Below the pieces are notes generated by a model. It had not been told where the DNA came from, made no database searches, and worked only from the letters and a program-made list of their open reading frames with translations. Positions 49,201-60,199 of a stretch of DNA of 64,000 nt are shown in pieces. Position numbers and translations under genes: made by a program. The stretch comes from Actinomadura opuntiae (GTDB lineage Bacteria; Actinomycetota; Actinomycetes; Streptosporangiales; Streptosporangiaceae), in the NCBI RefSeq assembly GCF_030283205.1, contig NZ_JASNWF010000010.1, positions 310,001-374,000 of the forward strand, read 5' to 3'. How positions within the stretch are numbered: the first letter of the stretch is position 1; every line of letters starts with the position of its first letter.

Positions 49201-52200
49201 GTGTCGGTCGATACGGCGTGCTCGTCATCCCTGGTCGCGCTGCATTTGGCCGGTCAGGCGCTGCGGTCGGGTGAGTGTTCGCTGGCGCTGGCAGGCGGAG
49301 TGACCGTGATGGCCACCCCCGACACCTTTATTGATTTTTCGCGGCAGCGCGGATTGGCGCCCGATGGGCGGTGTAAGGCGTTCGCCGAGGCCGCTGACGG
49401 GACGGCGTGGTCGGAGGGTGTCGGGGTCCTGGTGGTGGAGCGTCTGTCGGACGCTCGCCGTAACGGCCATCAGGTGTTGGCGGTGGTGCGGGGTTCGGCG
49501 GTGAATCAGGATGGTGCGTCCAATGGGTTGACGGCGCCGAATGGCCCCTCGCAGCAGCGGGTGATCCGTCAGGCGTTGGCGGGCGCCGGATTGTCGGTGG
49601 CCGATGTGGACGCGGTGGAGGCGCATGGCACCGGCACGACGCTGGGCGACCCGATCGAGGCCCAAGCACTGCTGGCCACCTACGGGCAGGAACGGGGCGA
49701 CTCAGGCCCATTGCGAGTCGGGTCGGTGAAGTCGAATCTGGGTCATACGCAGGCGGCGGCGGGTGTGGCCGGTGTGATCAAGATGATCGAGGCGATGCGG
49801 CACCGCCGACTGCCCAGGTCGCTGCATGTGGACGCGCCGTCCTCGCACGTGGATTGGTCGGCCGGTGAGGTCGAGCTGCTGACCCAGGAGCAGGAGTGGC
49901 CGTCTGCGGGGAGGCCGCGGCGGGCGGGGGTGTCGTCGTTCGGGTTCAGTGGCACCAACGCGCACGTCATCCTGGAAGAGGCTCCTGAACCGGAACCTGC
50001 TCCTGTACCGGAACCGAGTGCTGGTGTGGTGCCGTGGGTGGTGTCGGCGCGGTCGGCGCAGGCGTTGTTGGAGCAGGTGGCGCGGCTGCGCGATTACGTT
50101 GCCGACCGTCTCGAGCTGACCCCGCTGGATGTCGGGTTCTCGCTGGCGACCGCACGCGCACACCTGCCCCATCGAGCGGCAGTAACCGGAGCTGCACGTG
50201 AGGAGTTGCTGGCCGCACTGGACGCGGCCGCTGGGGAGGCCGTATCCGCCGATAAGCTGGCGGTGCTGTTCACCGGCCAGGGCGCGCAGCGGCTTGGCAT
50301 GGGCCAAGGCCTGTATGCCGCCTTCCCGGTCTTTGCTTCTGCATTCGATGACGTCTGTGCCGTCCTGGACGAGCACCTGGAACGCCCCATCCGCGACGTC
50401 ATCTCCGGTGACCCGGACTTGCTGGACCAGACGGCCTACACCCAGCCGGCGTTGTTCGCCGTCGAGGTTGCGGCGTTCCGGCTCTTGGAGTCGTGGGGGA
50501 TTGCACCCGACTATGTGGCGGGCCATTCCATCGGCGAATTCGCTGCCGCTCACGTAGCCGGTGTGTGGTCGTTGGGAGATGCGGCGGCGCTAGTTGCGGC
50601 ACGCGGCCGGCTGATGCAGGCGTTGCCCGCCGGTGGCGCGATGGGTGCGATTGCCGCGTCCGAGGACGACGTTCGCGTGGAGCTGAAGGACGGCGTCGAC
50701 ATTGCGGCGGTGAACGGGCCGTCCCAGACAGTGGTCTCCGGCGACGAGGCCGCAGTCACGGCCGTGATGGCGGTGTTCGAGGAGCGCGGGGTGCGGACGC
50801 GGCGCCTGCGGGTCTCGCACGCCTTCCACTCCCACCTGATGGAACCCATGCTGGCGCAGTTCGCCGAGGTCGCGGAGTCGCTGTCGTACGCCGATCCGAG
50901 AATCAAGGTCGTATCCGCGGTGACCGGTCGTCTCGCCGGGCCCGGTGAGTTGAGTGACCCGGGTCATTGGGTGCGCCAGGTGCGCGAGGCGGTCCGGTTC
51001 GGTGACGCCGTCCAATCGCTGCGTACCGAAGGCGTGGGCACGTTCGTTGAGGCGGGGCCGGACGCGGCGTTGACCGCGATGGCCGCAGAATCCGCGGACG
51101 AGGACGCGGCCCTGATCGCGTTGCTGCGCCGCGACCGCGACGAGGAGCACACCGCCGTAACGGCGTTGAGCCGCATTCACACTCGCGGACACCAGGTCGA
51201 TTGGACGAACTTCTTCGCCGGCCGGGGCGCCCGCAGGGTGGACTTGCCGACGTACGCGTTCCAGCGTCAGCGGTTCTGGCTGGAAGCCTCCTCGTCCTCT
51301 GGTGACGCTTCCGAATTGGGGCAGGAGCCTGCGAATCATCCGCTGCTCGGTGCGGCGGTCTCGCTGCCGGACTCCGACGGCGTCCTTCTGACCGGACGTC
51401 TGTCGCCGCGTTCCCATCCCTGGTTGGCCGATCACGTGGTCAACGGTGTCGTAGTGCTGCCGGGCACGGCGTTCGTGGAGATGGCCGTCCGCGCCGGCGA
51501 CCAGGTCGATGCGGGACGCCTCGAAGAGCTGGTGCTTCAAGCACCGCTCGTACTGCCGGAGCGGGACGCGGTCCAAGTGCAGGTGGTGGTCCACCAGCCG
51601 GATGAGCGCGGCCGTCGGCAGGTGGCCATTCATTCTCGCGCCGGAACGGGCCGGTCCGAGGAGCCATGGATAAAGCACGCTGAGGGTGTATTGGCGGCGA
51701 GCGCATCCGCTTCCACGGCGACTCCGCTTTTCGACGCGAGCGTGTGGCCTCCGGCAGCGGCTGAACCGGTGGCCGTCGCCGAACTGTACGAGGAACTGTC
51801 AGGAACCGGCCTTACCTACGGGCCTCTCTTCCAAGGGCTGCGCGCGGCGTGGCGGCGCGGCAATGAGGTGTTCGCCGAGGTGCAGCTCCCTGAGGAGGCT
51901 TCGGCCGAGGGGTTCGGCTTGCATCCAGCGTTGCTGGACGCGGCGCTGCATGCTCTTGCGGCGGGACGCCCCGATGCGGACGGGCCGGTGTTGCCGTTTG
52001 CGTGGTCGGGTGTGGAGTTGCATGCGACCGGTGCGACGGGGCTGCGGGTGCGTCTGGAAGAGGTCGGCGAAGACGCGATCGCGCTGCAGTTGGCCGATGT
52101 GACGGGCCAGCCGGTCGCCTCCGTGGAATCGCTTGTACTCCGGGCGCAGCCGGTCGAGCAGCTGAGCGAACCCGGGCTGCACGGCTCGCTGTTCGAAGTG

Positions 52201-55200
52201 GAATGGGTTCCGGCGAGCGGGCCTGAAGAGGTCTCCGGTTCCTATGCCGTTATGGGCGGCGACATCGGCCTTGGTGGGCCGGTGTATGCGGATCTGGACG
52301 CTGTCGCTGCAGCCGGCCCGATTCCCGAACTGGTTCTTCTCCCTTGCCGACCGGAGGTGAAGACGCCGGGTGGAGTTCCTGGCGATGTCCGGGAGACGGC
52401 GGGGCGTGTTCTGAGGGTGGTCCAGGCATGGCTGGGTGAGCCTCGTTTCGAGGAATCAAGGCTCGTCGTGGTCACCCAGGGGGCGGCGGCGGTCGATGCC
52501 CGTCGGATCGATCTGACGGGTGCGCCGGTGTGGGGTCTGGTGCGGTCGGCTGTGGCGGAGAACCCGGGCCGGTTCGTGCTGGCGGACGTCGATGAAGTCG
52601 CCGACTGCGGGGAATCGGTGGTCGCCGGAGCCGCACTGGGCGAATCTGAATTCGCGGTGCGGGACGGTGAACTGCGAGTTCCGCGGTTGCGGCGTATGGA
52701 GCAGGGCGTGTCCGTTCCGCTGTCTTTGGATGGTGGGGGGACGGTGTTGGTGACGGGTGCATCGGGTGCGTTGGGTTCGTTGGTGGCGCGGCATTTGGTT
52801 GCCGAGTGTGGTGTGCGGGACGTGCTTTTGGTGAGCCGGCGCGGTGAGCAGGCTGTCGGCATGGGGGAGTTGGTGGTTGAGCTTGAGAGCTTGGGTGCGA
52901 CGGCGCGGGTGGTGGCGTGTGATGTGGCTGATCGTGATGCGTTGGCTGGGGTGGTGGGGTCTGTTGAGCGGTTGGTGGGTGTTGTGCATGCGGCGGGTGT
53001 GGTGGATGACGGGCTGATCGGGGGTTTGTCGGGGGAGCGGTTGGATGTGGTGATGCGTCCGAAGGTGGATGCGGCGTGGAATCTGCATGAGCTGACCCGG
53101 GACCGTGACCTTTCGTTGTTTGTGGTGTTCTCCTCAGTTGCCGGGGTGATGGGGAGTGCGGGTCAGGGGAATTACGCGGCGGCGAATGCCTTCTTGGATG
53201 CGTTGGCGGTGTATCGGCGCGGTCTGGGGCTGCCGGCGGTGTCGTTGGCGTGGGGGTTGTGGGAACGCGCGAGTGCGTTGACGGCGGGTCTGGATGTTGC
53301 TGATCGGGAGCGGATGGCTCGCGGCGGCGTCTTGGGGTTGTCGGATGAGGCGGGGTTGGCGTTGTTCGATGCGGCGGTGGCGGCGGGTAGGGCCGTGGTG
53401 GTTCCTGCGCGGCTGGACGTCGCACGACTGCGCGAGAACGGAGACATACCCGGCCTGCTGCGGACTCTGACCGGGGGACCTGGCCGGCGCGTCGCTGGTA
53501 ACACGACGTCGGCCATCACAGATCGGCGCGATCGACTGGCGACCCGGCTGGCGAATCTCCCGGACGCGGAAGCGGCCGCAGAAGTGGTGGAACTCGTTCG
53601 CCGGACGCTGGCGATCGCGCTGGGACACACCGGCAGTGAAGCCGTGGACGTCCAGCGTTCCTTCCGCGAGGCCGGCGTCGATTCCCTGATCGCACTGGAT
53701 CTGCGGAACAGGCTGGCGCAGGAGACCGGACTCCGGCTGCCTGCGACCCTCGTCTTCGACTACCCCTCCCCGGCGGAACTGGCCGATTTCCTGCGGACGG
53801 AACTCCTGGGCGAGGCGCCGGTCACCGGCGAGACGATCCGGAAGACGCCCGCTCTCGATGACGACCCCATGGTGATCGTGGGGATGGCGTGCCGGTTCCC
53901 CGGCGGCGTGTCGTCCCCGGACGAACTGTGGGGCTTGCTCGAACGCGGCGGGGACGGGGTTTCCGGCTTCCCCGCCGATCGTGGCTGGGACGAGGGCCTA
54001 CTTGATTTCAGCTCGCGGGACGGTGCGGACGCAGACGGATTCTCGCGTGAGGGCGGTTTCCTGTACGACGCAGCGGATTTTGATCCGGGATTCTTTGGCG
54101 TTTCGCCACGTGAAGCGGTGGCGATGGACCCGCAGCAGCGGTTGCTGCTCGAAGTGTCCTGGGAAGCGCTGGAAGCCGCCGGAATCGATCCAGTAGTGCT
54201 TCGAGGCAGCGACACCGGTGTGTTCGCCGGAGTGATGTACCACGATTACGCGTCGCGAGTCCGAGTGGTGCCCGACGATGTGGCCGGATTCTTGGGGAAC
54301 GGCACCCTCGGCAGTGTTGTGTCAGGGCGGGTGGCGTACACGTTCGGGTTCGAGGGTCCGGCAGTCTCGATCGACACGGCATGTTCATCGTCGCTGGTTG
54401 CGCTGCACCTGGCCAGCCAAGCACTGCGGGCAGGCGAGTGTTCGCTGGCCCTGGTCGGTGGGGTGACGGTGATGTCCACCCCCGACACCTTCGTCGACTT
54501 CTACCGTCAAGGCGGGTTGGCGTCGGATGGGCGGTGTAAGTCCTTCGCCGATGCGGCAGATGGGACGGGCTGGTCCGAAGGCGTGGGGATGGTGGTGGTG
54601 GAGCGTCTGTCGGACGCCCGCCGCAACGGCCATCAGGTGTTGGCGGTGGTGCGGGGTTCGGCGGTGAATCAGGATGGGGCGTCCAATGGGTTGACGGCGC
54701 CGAATGGTCCGTCGCAGCAGCGGGTGATTCGTCAGGCGTTGGCCAGCGCGGGACTGTCGCCGGCGGATGTGGACGCGGTGGAGGCGCACGGCACCGGCAC
54801 CACGCTGGGTGACCCGATCGAGGCGCAAGCGCTGCTGGCCACCTACGGGCAGCAGCGAGGCGATTCCGGCTCACTGTGGGTCGGGTCGGTGAAATCGAAC
54901 CTCGGGCACACCCAGGCTGCTGCGGGTGTCGCCGGTGTCATCAAGATGGTCCAGGCGATGCGGCACGGAAAGCTGCCCAAGTCGCTGCATCTTGATGTGC
55001 CGTCCTCGCATGTGGACTGGTCGGCTGGTGAGGTCGAGTTGCTGACCGAGGCGCGGGAGTGGCCGTCTGCGGGCAGACCACGCCGGGGCGGGGTGTCGTC
55101 GTTCGGTATCAGCGGCACCAACGCCCACGTCATTCTCGAAGAACCACCCGCATCTGAACCTGCCGCTGTTTCGGAGCCCAGCGATGGCGTGGTGCCGTGG

Positions 55201-58200
55201 GTGGTGTCGGCGCGGTCGGCGGAGGCGTTGGCGGGTCAGGTGGCGCAGCTGCGGGACTTCGTGGCGGCGCGCCCTGAGCTTGCCCCGGTGGATGTCGGAT
55301 TCTCCCTCGCGACTCTGCGGGCGCATCTGCCGCATCGAGCAGCGGTGGCCGGCGCCAGTCGTGAGGAGCTGCTATCCGGCTTGGAGGCGGCTGCGGGGCA
55401 GGCCGTGTCCGGTGGGAAGTTGGCGGTGTTGTTCACCGGTCAGGGCGCGCAGCGGCTCGGAATGGGCCAGGGCTTGTATGCGGCGTTTCCGCTGTTCGCT
55501 TCAACCTTCGATGACGTCTGCGCGGTGCTCGACGAGCATCTAGACCGCCCCATCCGGGACGTCATGACCGGTGACGCGGACTTGCTGGACCAGACGGCCT
55601 ACACCCAACCGGCGTTGTTCGCTGTGGAGGTTGCGGCGTTCCGGCTTCTGGAGTCGTGGGGGATTGCACCCGACTATGTGGCGGGCCATTCGATCGGTGA
55701 ACTCGCTGCCGCTCACGTTGCCGGTGTGTGGTCGTTGGGGGATGCGGCGGCGTTGGTGGCGGCACGCGGCCGGCTGATGCAGGCGTTGCCGAGTGGTGGC
55801 GCGATGGCTGCGATTGCCGCGTCCGAGGACGACGTTCGCGCGGAGTTGAAGGACGGCGTCGACATTGCGGCGGTGAATGGCCCGTCCCAGACGGTGGTCT
55901 CCGGCGACGAGGCCGCAGTCACGGCCATGGTGGCGGTGTTCGAGGAGCGCGGGGTGCGGACGCGGCGCCTGCGGGTCTCGCATGCCTTCCACTCGCACCT
56001 GATGGAGCCGATGCTGGCGCAGTTCGCCGAGGTCGCGGAGTCGCTGTCGTACGCCGAACCGAGCATCAACGTCGTATCCGCAGTGACCGGCCGCATTGCC
56101 GAACCCGGTGAGTTGACCGACCCCGCCTATTGGGTGCGGCAAGTACGGGAAGCGGTCCGGTTCGGCGACGTCGTGCATACTCTGCGCGGCAAGGGCGTGG
56201 GCACGTTCGTTGAGGCTGGGCCGGACGCGGCACTGACGGCGATGGCAGCCGAGGCCGCGGGCGACGACGCAGAACTGATCGCCTTGATGCGCCGCGACCG
56301 CGACGAGGAACACACCGCCGTAACGGCCCTGGGCCGCATCCACACCCGCGGACACCAGGTCGACTGGAAGAACTTCTTCGCCGACCGAAGCCCCCGCAGG
56401 GTCGACCTGCCGACCTACGCATTCCAGCATCAGCGGTTCTGGCTGGACGTCCCGCCATCGTCCGGTGACGCCTCGGAGCTCGGCCAGGAACCGGCCGACC
56501 ATCCCTTGCTGAGCGCCGCGGTGTCGCTGCCGGACTCCGACGGCGTCCTGCTGACCGGACGGCTGTCGCTGCGCTCGCATCCCTGGCTGGCGGACCATTC
56601 GATCGCGGGCAAGATCATGCTGCCGGGGACGGCGTTCGTGGAGATGGCCATCCGCGCCGGGGACGAGATCGGCGCCGGGCACCTGGAAGAGCTGGTGCTC
56701 CAGGAGCCGCTCGTCGTGCCCAGGGAACGCGGGGTCAAGGTCCAGCTGATGGTGGGCGGCGCGGACGAGTCCGGTCGCCGGGAGGTGAGCGTCCACTCCC
56801 GTCCGGACAACGGCACCGGCGATCACGCCTGGACGCTGCACGCGCGAGGGACCCTCGCCCCGGCCGCCCCCACACTTCCGTCGTTCGATCTGGCCCAGTG
56901 GCCGCCGACCGGCGCCGAAGCGGTCGATGTCGACGGCTTCTACGCGGATGCGAGCGCCACCGGCCTGGAGTACGGGCCGCTCTTCCAAGGGTTGCAGGCG
57001 GCTTGGCGGCGCGGTGACGAAGTGTTCGCCGAGGTCGCACTCCCCGGGACCGCGTCCGACGAGTCGTTCGGTGTGCATCCCGCACTGCTCGACGCGGCGC
57101 TCCATGCTCTCGCTCTGGGCGCCTTCCGCCCGAGTAGTGCAGACGCTGACGAAGCGGACGGTCCGGTGCTGCCGTTCGCCTGGTCCGGAGTCGCGCTCCA
57201 CGCGACCGGCGCGTCGGCATTGCGGGTCCGGCTCGCTCCCGCCGGCGACGGGGCGATCAGTCTCCAGGCCGCGGACGGGACGGGCGCCCCGGTGGTGTCC
57301 GCGGATTCGCTCGTGGCCCGTCGCGTCACGCCGGAGCAGCTCAGGTCGCTCGACGAGGAGCCCGTCGACTCCCTCTACCGGATCGACTGGCGCGCGATCA
57401 CCGTCCCAGAGCAGGCACAGGCAACAACGGTCATCCTGCCGCCGGAGGGGCTCGCCGCACTGGAGGACGTACCGGACGCGGTGGCCACGGTGTTGCCGCC
57501 GCCCGACGAGGCGTCCCCGGACACCGTGCGGGCGGCCGTGCGCGCCACGCTGGCGACACTGCAGGAGTGGCTGTCGGACTCGCGGTTCGATGCGTCCCGG
57601 CTGGTGTTCGTGACCCGCGGTGCGGCCGGCGCGACCCCGGACGAGCCGGTCACCGACCCGGCGGGCGCTGCGGTCTGGGGCTTGGTCCGCACGGCGCAGT
57701 CGGAGAACCCCGGCCGGTTCGTCCTGCTCGACCTGGACGAGTCCCCGACCCCGGAGGCGGTCTCGAGGCTCCTCGGTCTGGACGAGCCCCAACTGGCGGT
57801 GCGCGCCGGAAAGGTCTACGCGCCGCGCCTGGTTCGCGTGGCGCGCGCGAACGTCCGCCAGGAGGCTCCCGAGTGGGGCGGCGGGACCGTCCTGATCACC
57901 GGTGGCACCGGCGGCCTGGGCGCGCTGGTGGCCCGGCACCTGGTCGAAGTCCACGGCGTCGGACACCTGGTCCTGGCGAGCCGGCGGGGGCTCGACGCTC
58001 CGGGCGCGGCGGAGTTGCGGGACGAGCTGGCCGGTCTGGGCGCATCGGTGCAGGTCGCGGCCTGTGACGTCGCCGACCGCGCAGCCCTGCGGAGCCTGCT
58101 CGCCGGGATCGCGGTGGAGCATCCGCTCACCGCCGTCGTGCACGCTGCGGGCGTCCTGGACGACGGCGTCATCGGGTCGCTGGACGGGGAACGCGTCGAC

Positions 58201-59184
58201 GCGGTGCTTCGGCCGAAGGCCGACGCCGCCTGGAACCTCCACGAAGCGACCCGAGACCTGAAGCTCGCGCAGTTCGTGCTGTTCTCCTCGGCGGCCGGTG
58301 TGTTCGGTGCTCCCGGGCAGGGCAACTACGCCGCCGCGAACGCGTTCCTGGACGCCCTGGCCACCCGGCGCCGGGCCGCCGGCCTCCCCGGAACCTCGCT
58401 GGCGTGGGGTCTGTGGGCCCAGGACGGCGGGATGGCCGGCGGGCTCGGCGAGGCGGACGTGAGCCGGCTCGCGCGCACCGGAGTGCGGCCGCTGGCCCGG
58501 GACAAGGGCCTGTCGCTCCTGGACCTCGCCCTGACCGGCCCCGGCGACCCGGTGCAGGTGCCCGTTGAACTGACGTTGGCGAGGCCCCGCAGTGGCGCGG
58601 AAGCGGTGCCGGCGCTGCTGCGCGAGCTGATCCGGACACCGGTGCGGCGCACGGCGGAGGCGGGAGGCAGGTCACCGGTGGTGGAGCGGCTCGCGGCGCT
58701 CCCGCCGGAGAAGCGGAGGGAGCGGCTGCTGGAGCTCGTCCGGACGCATGTCGCGGACGTCCTCGGCCACGGCGCCGCCGACGCGATCGCACCGGAGCAG
58801 GCGTTCAACACGCTCGGTTTCGACTCCCTTTCCGCGGTCGAGTTCCGCAACCGGCTGGCCGCGGCGACCGGCCTGCGCTTCCCGGCAACGCTGCTGTTCG
58901 ACTACCCCAACGCCCTCGCGCTGACGCAGCACGTGGAAGCGGAACTGAGCGAGGAAACGGAAGCCGATGGCGATCCGACGACCGACCGTATTCGCGGGAT
59001 CCTGACGTCCATTCCCATCGAGCGGATCCGGGACGCCGGGCTACTCGACACCCTGCTGGGGCTCGCCGAAACGCAGAACGGTTCGCAGGAGAAGGCGGAA
59101 ACCGAAGAACAGGCGTCGATCGACGAGATGGACGCGCAGAGTCTCATCCGGATGGCGATCGACGGTCTCGGCGACGGCCGGTGA
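37270..59184 (+). CDS. Type I polyketide synthase PKS-2: modules 4-7
   Basis: A 7304-aa protein with an N-terminal coiled-coil docking helix (about 4-33) and a C-terminal docking region (about 7230-7304). Module 4: KS (C210), AT (S648; HAFH 745), DH (H950, D1119), KR (Y1546), ACP S1711. Module 5: KS (C1940), AT (S2379; HAFH 2476), DH (H2681, D2846), ER about 3113-3437, KR (Y3589), ACP S3754. Module 6: KS (C3984), AT (S4420; HAFH 4517), DH (H4722, D4890), KR (Y5302), ACP S5472. Module 7: KS (C5705), AT (S6141; HAFH 6238), DH (H6443, D6608), KR (Y7020), ACP S7186. All extenders should be malonyl. All KRs are B-type (VDD/LDD), giving alkenes at 4, 6 and 7 and a saturated unit at 5. The ATG at 37270 has a weak ribosome site. 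Modules 5-7 repeat the domain pattern of modules 2-4. Confidence 0.95.
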   Translation: MTSVENEKKLLDYLKRATNDLREARRRLREYEEAAHEPLAIVGMACRFPGGVSSPDELWGLLERGGDGVSGFPADRGWDEGLLDFSSRDGSGADGFSREGGFLYDAADFDPGFFGVSPREAVAMDPQQRLLLEVSWEALEAAGVDPVGLRGSDTGVFAGVMYHDYGTRVRVVPEDVAGFLGNGTLGSVVSGRVAYTFGFEGPAVSIDTACSSSLVALHLAGQALRAGECSLALVGGVTVMSTPDTFVDFWRQGGLASDGRCKSFADSADGTGWSEGVGVLVVERLSDAQRKGHQILAVVRGSAVNQDGASNGLTAPNGPSQQRVIRQALASAGLSVADVDAVEAHGTGTTLGDPIEAQALLATYGQSRDGVEPLRVGSVKSNLGHTQAAAGVAGVIKMVQAMRHQWMPKSLHLDVPSSHVDWSAGEVELLAEGREWPSAGRPRRAGVSSFGISGTNAHVILEEAPASEPEPAPAPEPSDRVVPWVVSARSAQALAGQVARLRDFVAARPELAPVDVGFSLATSRAHLPYRVAAVGVSGEELLAGLEAAAGTGTSAEKLAVLFTGQGAQQLGMGQGLYAAFPVFASAFDDVCAVLDEHLDRPIRDVISGNADLLDQTAYTQPALFAVEVAAFRLLESWGIAPEFVAGHSIGELAAAHVAGMWSLRDAAALVAARGRLMQALPSGGAMAAVAAPEDDVRAVLTGEVDIAAVNGPSQVVVSGPESAVAAVVAVFEERGVRTRRLRVSHAFHSHLMEPMLAEFAAVAESLSYAEPDIAVVSGVTGRLAESGELSDPGYWVRQVREAVRFGDAVQSLRTEGVGTFVEAGPDAALTAMAAESAGDEATLIALLRRDRDEEHTAVTALSRVHIRGHQVDWKNFFADRGARTVELPTYAFQHQRYWLDAGTDAGDAAGLGLISVDHPFLGAAVPLPDSDGVLLTGRLSLRSHPWLAGHMVAGKVLLPGTAFVEMAIRAGDEIGAGGLEELVLQAPLVLPEREAVLLQVVIAQADERGRRGVVIRSRGGGSATEDPWVTHAEGFLAPAPSGTTAASSSDLMTQWPPVGAQPVDLDDVYAELEAAGLEYGPVFQGLRAAWRRGTEVFAEVQLPEEASAEGFGLHPALLDAALHALGAGRDGADGPVLPFAWSGVELHATGARDLRVRLEEVSEDAIALQLADVTGQPVASVDSLVLRTLQPEQLDGLSSDPVLRDSLFELEWVPTTVPEPAERGTWAVVGHDALGFGGPVYPDLNALAEAADEGAAVPDNVVIACAPDGAAGGDADLAGAARRAAHLMLGVVQQWLEDDRFTNGRLVVLTSKAIAASHPLDDQVDASQATVWGLVRSAIAENPGRFVLADADAVGARADSVVAAVAAGESEFALRDGQVLVPRLMRMRGLDSVPLSLGGGGTVLVTGASGALGSLVARHLVAECGVRDVLLVSRRGERAVGMGELVAELEGSGATARVVACDVADRDALAGVVGSVERLVGVVHAAGVVDDGLIGGLSAERLDAVMRPKVDAAWNLHELTRDADLSMFVLFSSVSGVMGSAGQGNYAAANAFLDALAVYRRGLGLPGVSLAWGLWERVSALTAGLDVADRERLARGGVLGLSDEAGLVLFDAAVVAGRALVVPARLDVARLRENGDIPGLLRGLVGRPNRRVAGNLAPAEGLAARLAALPATEAAEELVELVRKHLATVLGHTTGESVEAGRSFREAGVDSLIALELRNRLAEETGLRLPATLVFDYATPADLADFLHSELLGAQSSAVEVPRTLSVADDPVVIVGMACRFPGGVSSPDELWDLVERGGDGISAFPSDRGWHESEDLFGPGFRAAFSGEGGFLYDAPDFDPEFFGISPREALAMDPQQRLLLEASWEALEAAGVDPVGLRGSDTGVFAGVMYHDYGSRVRVVPEDVAGFLGNGTLGSVVSGRVAYTFGFEGPAVSIDTACSSSLVALHLASQALRAGECSLALVGGVTVMSTPDTFVDFYRQGGLASDGRCKSFADAADGTGWSEGVGMVVVERLSDARRNGHQVLAVVRGSAVNQDGASNGLTAPNGPSQQRVIRQALASAGLSPADVDAVEAHGTGTTLGDPIEAQALLATYGQQRGEVGPLRVGSVKSNLGHTQAAAGVAGVIKMVQAMRHGMLPKSLHLDVPSSHVDWSAGEVELLTEAREWPSGGRPRRGGVSSFGISGTNAHVILEEPPEPEPEPLQEGPESAASVVPWVVSARSAEALAGQVARLRDFVAARPELAPVDVGFSLATLRAHLPYRAAAVGVSREELLAGLEAASGEAASGGKLAVLFTGQGAQRLGMGHGLYGAFPVFASAFDDVCAVLDEHLDRPVRDVISGDAELLDQTAYTQPALFAIEVAAFRLLESWGIAPDFVAGHSIGELAAAHVAGVWSLGDAAALVAARGRLMQALPAGGAMAAIAASEQDVRAVLDDSIDIAAVNGPSQVVVSGPDSAVTAVVAVFEERGARTRRLRVSHAFHSHLMEPMLAEFAAVAESLSYADPRFKVVSAVTGRLAERSELSDPGYWVRQVREAVRFGDAVQSLRTEGVGTFVEAGPDAALTAMAAESAGDDAELIALLRRDRDEEHTAVTALGRIHTRGHRVDWTNFFAGRGARRVELPTYAFQRQRYWLDAGSDAGDAAGLGLIPVDHPLLGAAVPLPDSDGVLLTGRLSLRSHPWLADHAVNGAVLLPGTAFVELAIRAGDQVDAGHLEELVLQTPLVLPERDAVQLQVVIAKSDEGGRRGVVIRSRSGASATDDQWVTHAEGVLGDASTAARSSDLAQWPPAGARPVDLDGVYAELGAAGLEYGPVFQGLRAAWRRGNEVFAEVQLPDDASAEGFGLHPAVLDAALHALAAGRADADGPVLPFAWSGVDLHATGATGLRVRLEEVGEDAITLQLADMTGQPVASVESLVLRTLPQERPDGQPGDPALRDSLFALEWVPVAAPEGTAGSSAVIGDDLGLGGPVYADVDVLAAAGPVPDLVLLPCMPGVGTPDEVPGDVREVLSRVLRIVQMWLDDARFENSRLVVVTQKAVATGAHQVDVVGAPVRGLVRSAMTENPGRFVLADVDEVADCGELVLAGAALDEPEFAVRDGEVRVPRLARASGRGMSIPAEAEAWRLDSATKGKLDALRVVERDDVLRPLEIGEVRIGLRAAGMNFRDALNVLGMYPGDAGLLGLEGAGVVLETGPEVSDLAVGDRVMGLFSGAFGPVVIADRRLVAPIPENWSFAEAATVPVAYLTAFYGLVDLAGLRAGESVLIHAAAGGVGIAALRLSQHLGARVYGTASPGKWKTLRAFGLDDAHIATSRSLDFETAFRETSEGAGLDVVLNSLAGEFVDASLRLLPRGGRFVEMGKTDIRDAAQIAADHPGVRYQAFDVMDAGPDRIQEMFRLLGELFQEEAVSPLPFVTWDVRRATEAFRYLSQARHVGKVVLTIPQPLDSAGTVLVTGASGALGSLVAKHLVTACGVRDLLLVSRRGDQAPGMGELVAELEQLGAAVRAVACDVADRDALADVIESVELGGRLAGVVHAAGVVDDGLIGGLSPERLDGVMRPKVDAAWNLHELTQDLDLSMFVMFSSAAGIMGNAGQANYAAANAFLDALAAHRRSLGLPAVSLAWGLWERTSAMTAGMDAADRDRMARGGILGLSDETGLALFDAAETVGEALVVPVQLDIARLRSGGDVPALFRGLVTGPTRRVAGNLKLAEGLAARLAALPAADAAAEVVELVRRNMAVVLGHPDPSGVNLQRSFREAGVDSLIALELRNRLAEETGLRLPATLVFDYPSPAELAEFLRTELLGETSVTGEVVTAAHVPMDDPVVVVGMACRFPGGVRSPEDLWRLLERGGDAIDEFPADRGWDHDLFDPDPAVVGKSYVREGGFLYDAAEFDAAFFGISPREALAMDPQQRLLLEASWEALESAGINPDALRGSDTGVFAGVIYHDYAQRAAVPGDIEGYLGTGGSGGVASGRISYTFGFEGPAVSVDTACSSSLVALHLAGQALRSGECSLALAGGVTVMATPDTFIDFSRQRGLAPDGRCKAFAEAADGTAWSEGVGVLVVERLSDARRNGHQVLAVVRGSAVNQDGASNGLTAPNGPSQQRVIRQALAGAGLSVADVDAVEAHGTGTTLGDPIEAQALLATYGQERGDSGPLRVGSVKSNLGHTQAAAGVAGVIKMIEAMRHRRLPRSLHVDAPSSHVDWSAGEVELLTQEQEWPSAGRPRRAGVSSFGFSGTNAHVILEEAPEPEPAPVPEPSAGVVPWVVSARSAQALLEQVARLRDYVADRLELTPLDVGFSLATARAHLPHRAAVTGAAREELLAALDAAAGEAVSADKLAVLFTGQGAQRLGMGQGLYAAFPVFASAFDDVCAVLDEHLERPIRDVISGDPDLLDQTAYTQPALFAVEVAAFRLLESWGIAPDYVAGHSIGEFAAAHVAGVWSLGDAAALVAARGRLMQALPAGGAMGAIAASEDDVRVELKDGVDIAAVNGPSQTVVSGDEAAVTAVMAVFEERGVRTRRLRVSHAFHSHLMEPMLAQFAEVAESLSYADPRIKVVSAVTGRLAGPGELSDPGHWVRQVREAVRFGDAVQSLRTEGVGTFVEAGPDAALTAMAAESADEDAALIALLRRDRDEEHTAVTALSRIHTRGHQVDWTNFFAGRGARRVDLPTYAFQRQRFWLEASSSSGDASELGQEPANHPLLGAAVSLPDSDGVLLTGRLSPRSHPWLADHVVNGVVVLPGTAFVEMAVRAGDQVDAGRLEELVLQAPLVLPERDAVQVQVVVHQPDERGRRQVAIHSRAGTGRSEEPWIKHAEGVLAASASASTATPLFDASVWPPAAAEPVAVAELYEELSGTGLTYGPLFQGLRAAWRRGNEVFAEVQLPEEASAEGFGLHPALLDAALHALAAGRPDADGPVLPFAWSGVELHATGATGLRVRLEEVGEDAIALQLADVTGQPVASVESLVLRAQPVEQLSEPGLHGSLFEVEWVPASGPEEVSGSYAVMGGDIGLGGPVYADLDAVAAAGPIPELVLLPCRPEVKTPGGVPGDVRETAGRVLRVVQAWLGEPRFEESRLVVVTQGAAAVDARRIDLTGAPVWGLVRSAVAENPGRFVLADVDEVADCGESVVAGAALGESEFAVRDGELRVPRLRRMEQGVSVPLSLDGGGTVLVTGASGALGSLVARHLVAECGVRDVLLVSRRGEQAVGMGELVVELESLGATARVVACDVADRDALAGVVGSVERLVGVVHAAGVVDDGLIGGLSGERLDVVMRPKVDAAWNLHELTRDRDLSLFVVFSSVAGVMGSAGQGNYAAANAFLDALAVYRRGLGLPAVSLAWGLWERASALTAGLDVADRERMARGGVLGLSDEAGLALFDAAVAAGRAVVVPARLDVARLRENGDIPGLLRTLTGGPGRRVAGNTTSAITDRRDRLATRLANLPDAEAAAEVVELVRRTLAIALGHTGSEAVDVQRSFREAGVDSLIALDLRNRLAQETGLRLPATLVFDYPSPAELADFLRTELLGEAPVTGETIRKTPALDDDPMVIVGMACRFPGGVSSPDELWGLLERGGDGVSGFPADRGWDEGLLDFSSRDGADADGFSREGGFLYDAADFDPGFFGVSPREAVAMDPQQRLLLEVSWEALEAAGIDPVVLRGSDTGVFAGVMYHDYASRVRVVPDDVAGFLGNGTLGSVVSGRVAYTFGFEGPAVSIDTACSSSLVALHLASQALRAGECSLALVGGVTVMSTPDTFVDFYRQGGLASDGRCKSFADAADGTGWSEGVGMVVVERLSDARRNGHQVLAVVRGSAVNQDGASNGLTAPNGPSQQRVIRQALASAGLSPADVDAVEAHGTGTTLGDPIEAQALLATYGQQRGDSGSLWVGSVKSNLGHTQAAAGVAGVIKMVQAMRHGKLPKSLHLDVPSSHVDWSAGEVELLTEAREWPSAGRPRRGGVSSFGISGTNAHVILEEPPASEPAAVSEPSDGVVPWVVSARSAEALAGQVAQLRDFVAARPELAPVDVGFSLATLRAHLPHRAAVAGASREELLSGLEAAAGQAVSGGKLAVLFTGQGAQRLGMGQGLYAAFPLFASTFDDVCAVLDEHLDRPIRDVMTGDADLLDQTAYTQPALFAVEVAAFRLLESWGIAPDYVAGHSIGELAAAHVAGVWSLGDAAALVAARGRLMQALPSGGAMAAIAASEDDVRAELKDGVDIAAVNGPSQTVVSGDEAAVTAMVAVFEERGVRTRRLRVSHAFHSHLMEPMLAQFAEVAESLSYAEPSINVVSAVTGRIAEPGELTDPAYWVRQVREAVRFGDVVHTLRGKGVGTFVEAGPDAALTAMAAEAAGDDAELIALMRRDRDEEHTAVTALGRIHTRGHQVDWKNFFADRSPRRVDLPTYAFQHQRFWLDVPPSSGDASELGQEPADHPLLSAAVSLPDSDGVLLTGRLSLRSHPWLADHSIAGKIMLPGTAFVEMAIRAGDEIGAGHLEELVLQEPLVVPRERGVKVQLMVGGADESGRREVSVHSRPDNGTGDHAWTLHARGTLAPAAPTLPSFDLAQWPPTGAEAVDVDGFYADASATGLEYGPLFQGLQAAWRRGDEVFAEVALPGTASDESFGVHPALLDAALHALALGAFRPSSADADEADGPVLPFAWSGVALHATGASALRVRLAPAGDGAISLQAADGTGAPVVSADSLVARRVTPEQLRSLDEEPVDSLYRIDWRAITVPEQAQATTVILPPEGLAALEDVPDAVATVLPPPDEASPDTVRAAVRATLATLQEWLSDSRFDASRLVFVTRGAAGATPDEPVTDPAGAAVWGLVRTAQSENPGRFVLLDLDESPTPEAVSRLLGLDEPQLAVRAGKVYAPRLVRVARANVRQEAPEWGGGTVLITGGTGGLGALVARHLVEVHGVGHLVLASRRGLDAPGAAELRDELAGLGASVQVAACDVADRAALRSLLAGIAVEHPLTAVVHAAGVLDDGVIGSLDGERVDAVLRPKADAAWNLHEATRDLKLAQFVLFSSAAGVFGAPGQGNYAAANAFLDALATRRRAAGLPGTSLAWGLWAQDGGMAGGLGEADVSRLARTGVRPLARDKGLSLLDLALTGPGDPVQVPVELTLARPRSGAEAVPALLRELIRTPVRRTAEAGGRSPVVERLAALPPEKRRERLLELVRTHVADVLGHGAADAIAPEQAFNTLGFDSLSAVEFRNRLAAATGLRFPATLLFDYPNALALTQHVEAELSEETEADGDPTTDRIRGILTSIPIERIRDAGLLDTLLGLAETQNGSQEKAETEEQASIDEMDAQSLIRMAIDGLGDGR
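41464..42187 (+). repeat. Ketoreductase tract shared by modules 4 and 6, copy 1
   Basis: This 724-bp stretch of module 4 aligns without gaps to 52732-53455 in module 6 (offset 11268) and is nearly identical, especially in the first 300 bp. Its TTG- and GTG-rich codons contrast with flanking sequence. Its later part (about 41790-41890) instead matches PKS-1 module 2 closely, so the KR is a mosaic. Confidence 0.85.
52732..53455 (+). repeat. Ketoreductase tract shared by modules 4 and 6, copy 2
   Basis: Partner of 41464-42187. It ends in the shared [10 protein letters not shown] segment after the KR; beyond it the two modules diverge. Confidence 0.85.
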
Positions 59185-59201
59185 CCGGCGGCCGTCCGGA
59201 G

Positions 59202-59208
59202 AAGGAGG
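59202..59208 (+). promoter_or_regulatory. Strong ribosome binding site AAGGAGG with unusual spacing
   Basis: A full AAGGAGG lies 15 nt before the ATG at 59224, too far for good pairing, but exactly 6 nt before an in-frame CTG at 59215. Initiation at CTG would add three residues (M-S-G) to the peptidase. Confidence 0.55.
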
Positions 59209-59223
59209 TGCACGCTGTCCGGT

Positions 59224-60129
59224 ATGGCGCAACGGAAGGGAACGGTTCCGTTCGGCTCGTGGAGGACGTGGTACCGGGTCACCGGGACGCTCGGCGCGGG
59301 CCGTCCGCCGGTGGTGGTGCTCCACGGCGGACCCGGCAGTACCCACGACTACCTGCTGCGGCTGACCGCGCTGGCCGAGACCGGCTGGCCGGTCGTCCAC
59401 TACGACCAGATCGGCAACGGCGGCTCGACCCACCTCCCGCAGAAGGGCGCGGACTTCTGGTCGGTCCAGCTTTTCCTGGACGAGCTGAACAACCTGCTCG
59501 CCCAACTCGGGATCGCGGACGGCTACGTCCTGTTCGGCCATTCCTGGGGCGGGATGCTCGCCGCCGCGCACGCCGCCCGCCGGCCGGACGGACTGCGCGG
59601 TCTGGTCATCGCGAACTCGCCCGCTTCGATGCCGATCTGGCGCAAGGAACTGGCCGAGCTGCGCACCAGCCTGCCCACCGACCTGCAAGCGGTCCTGACA
59701 AGACATGAGAAGGCGGGGACGACCGAGAGCGCCGAATACACCGCCGCCACCATGGAGTTCTATCGGCGGCATGTGTGCCGCGCGGATCCGCTTCCGCGCG
59801 AGGTCGCCGCGACCTTCATGGAGATCTACAACGATCCGACCGTCTACGGCTCCATGAACGGCCCGAACGAATTCCACATCACCGGCACGCTGAAGGACTG
59901 GTCCGTCACGGACCGGCTGCCGCTCATCGACGTGCCGGCCCTGCTCGTCACCGGACGGCACGACGAGGTGACCGCGCCCGCGTACCGGCCGTTCCTCGAC
60001 CTGATCCCGGACGTCCGGCACGAGGACTTCGCCGAGTCGAGCCACATGCCGCACGTCGAGGAACCGGAGAAGTTCGACGAGGTGATGCAGAAGTTCCTCA
60101 CCGGCCTGTCGGCCACTGCCGTCCCGTAA
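59224..60129 (+). CDS. Proline-iminopeptidase-like alpha/beta hydrolase, VinJ-type
   Basis: A 301-aa cytosolic serine hydrolase of the prolyl iminopeptidase family (peptidase S33). It has the oxyanion motif HGGPG (34-38), nucleophile GHSWGG (S107), catalytic Asp in TGRHDE (D247) and His in ESSHMPH (H274), and is of normal family length. In vicenistatin-type pathways VinJ removes the terminal protecting amino acid from the polyketide chain so that the freed amine can cyclise. The gene lies 39 bp after PKS-2 and just before the thioesterase, consistent with that role. The ATG at 59224 is annotated, but the best ribosome site favours a CTG at 59215. Hydrolysis of an NRPS-derived peptide cap is an alternative role here. 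Confidence 0.88.
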   Translation: MAQRKGTVPFGSWRTWYRVTGTLGAGRPPVVVLHGGPGSTHDYLLRLTALAETGWPVVHYDQIGNGGSTHLPQKGADFWSVQLFLDELNNLLAQLGIADGYVLFGHSWGGMLAAAHAARRPDGLRGLVIANSPASMPIWRKELAELRTSLPTDLQAVLTRHEKAGTTESAEYTAATMEFYRRHVCRADPLPREVAATFMEIYNDPTVYGSMNGPNEFHITGTLKDWSVTDRLPLIDVPALLVTGRHDEVTAPAYRPFLDLIPDVRHEDFAESSHMPHVEEPEKFDEVMQKFLTGLSATAVP

Positions 60130-60136
60130 CAGCGCA

Positions 60137-60154
60137 TAGGGGGTGGACAGGGGG
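60137..60154 (+). promoter_or_regulatory. Candidate activator operator, copy 4 (TAGGGGG-TGGA-CAGGGGG)
   Basis: TAGGGGG (60137-60143) and CAGGGGG (60148-60154) form a direct repeat with an 11-bp period, starting 8 bp after the peptidase stop. It implies an internal promoter for the thioesterase and PKS-3. A GTG at 60143 falls inside this site, arguing for the later GTG at 60200 as the thioesterase start. Confidence 0.55.
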
Positions 60155-60199
60155 TGCCGGGCCTTGTGCCCGGATGCGCCCCGTCAGAAAACTGGCGAG

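Noticed and set aside
55540-58242. 900-codon minus-strand open frame inside PKS-2
   Set aside because: Antisense shadow; composition is typical of reverse-read GC-rich coding sequence.
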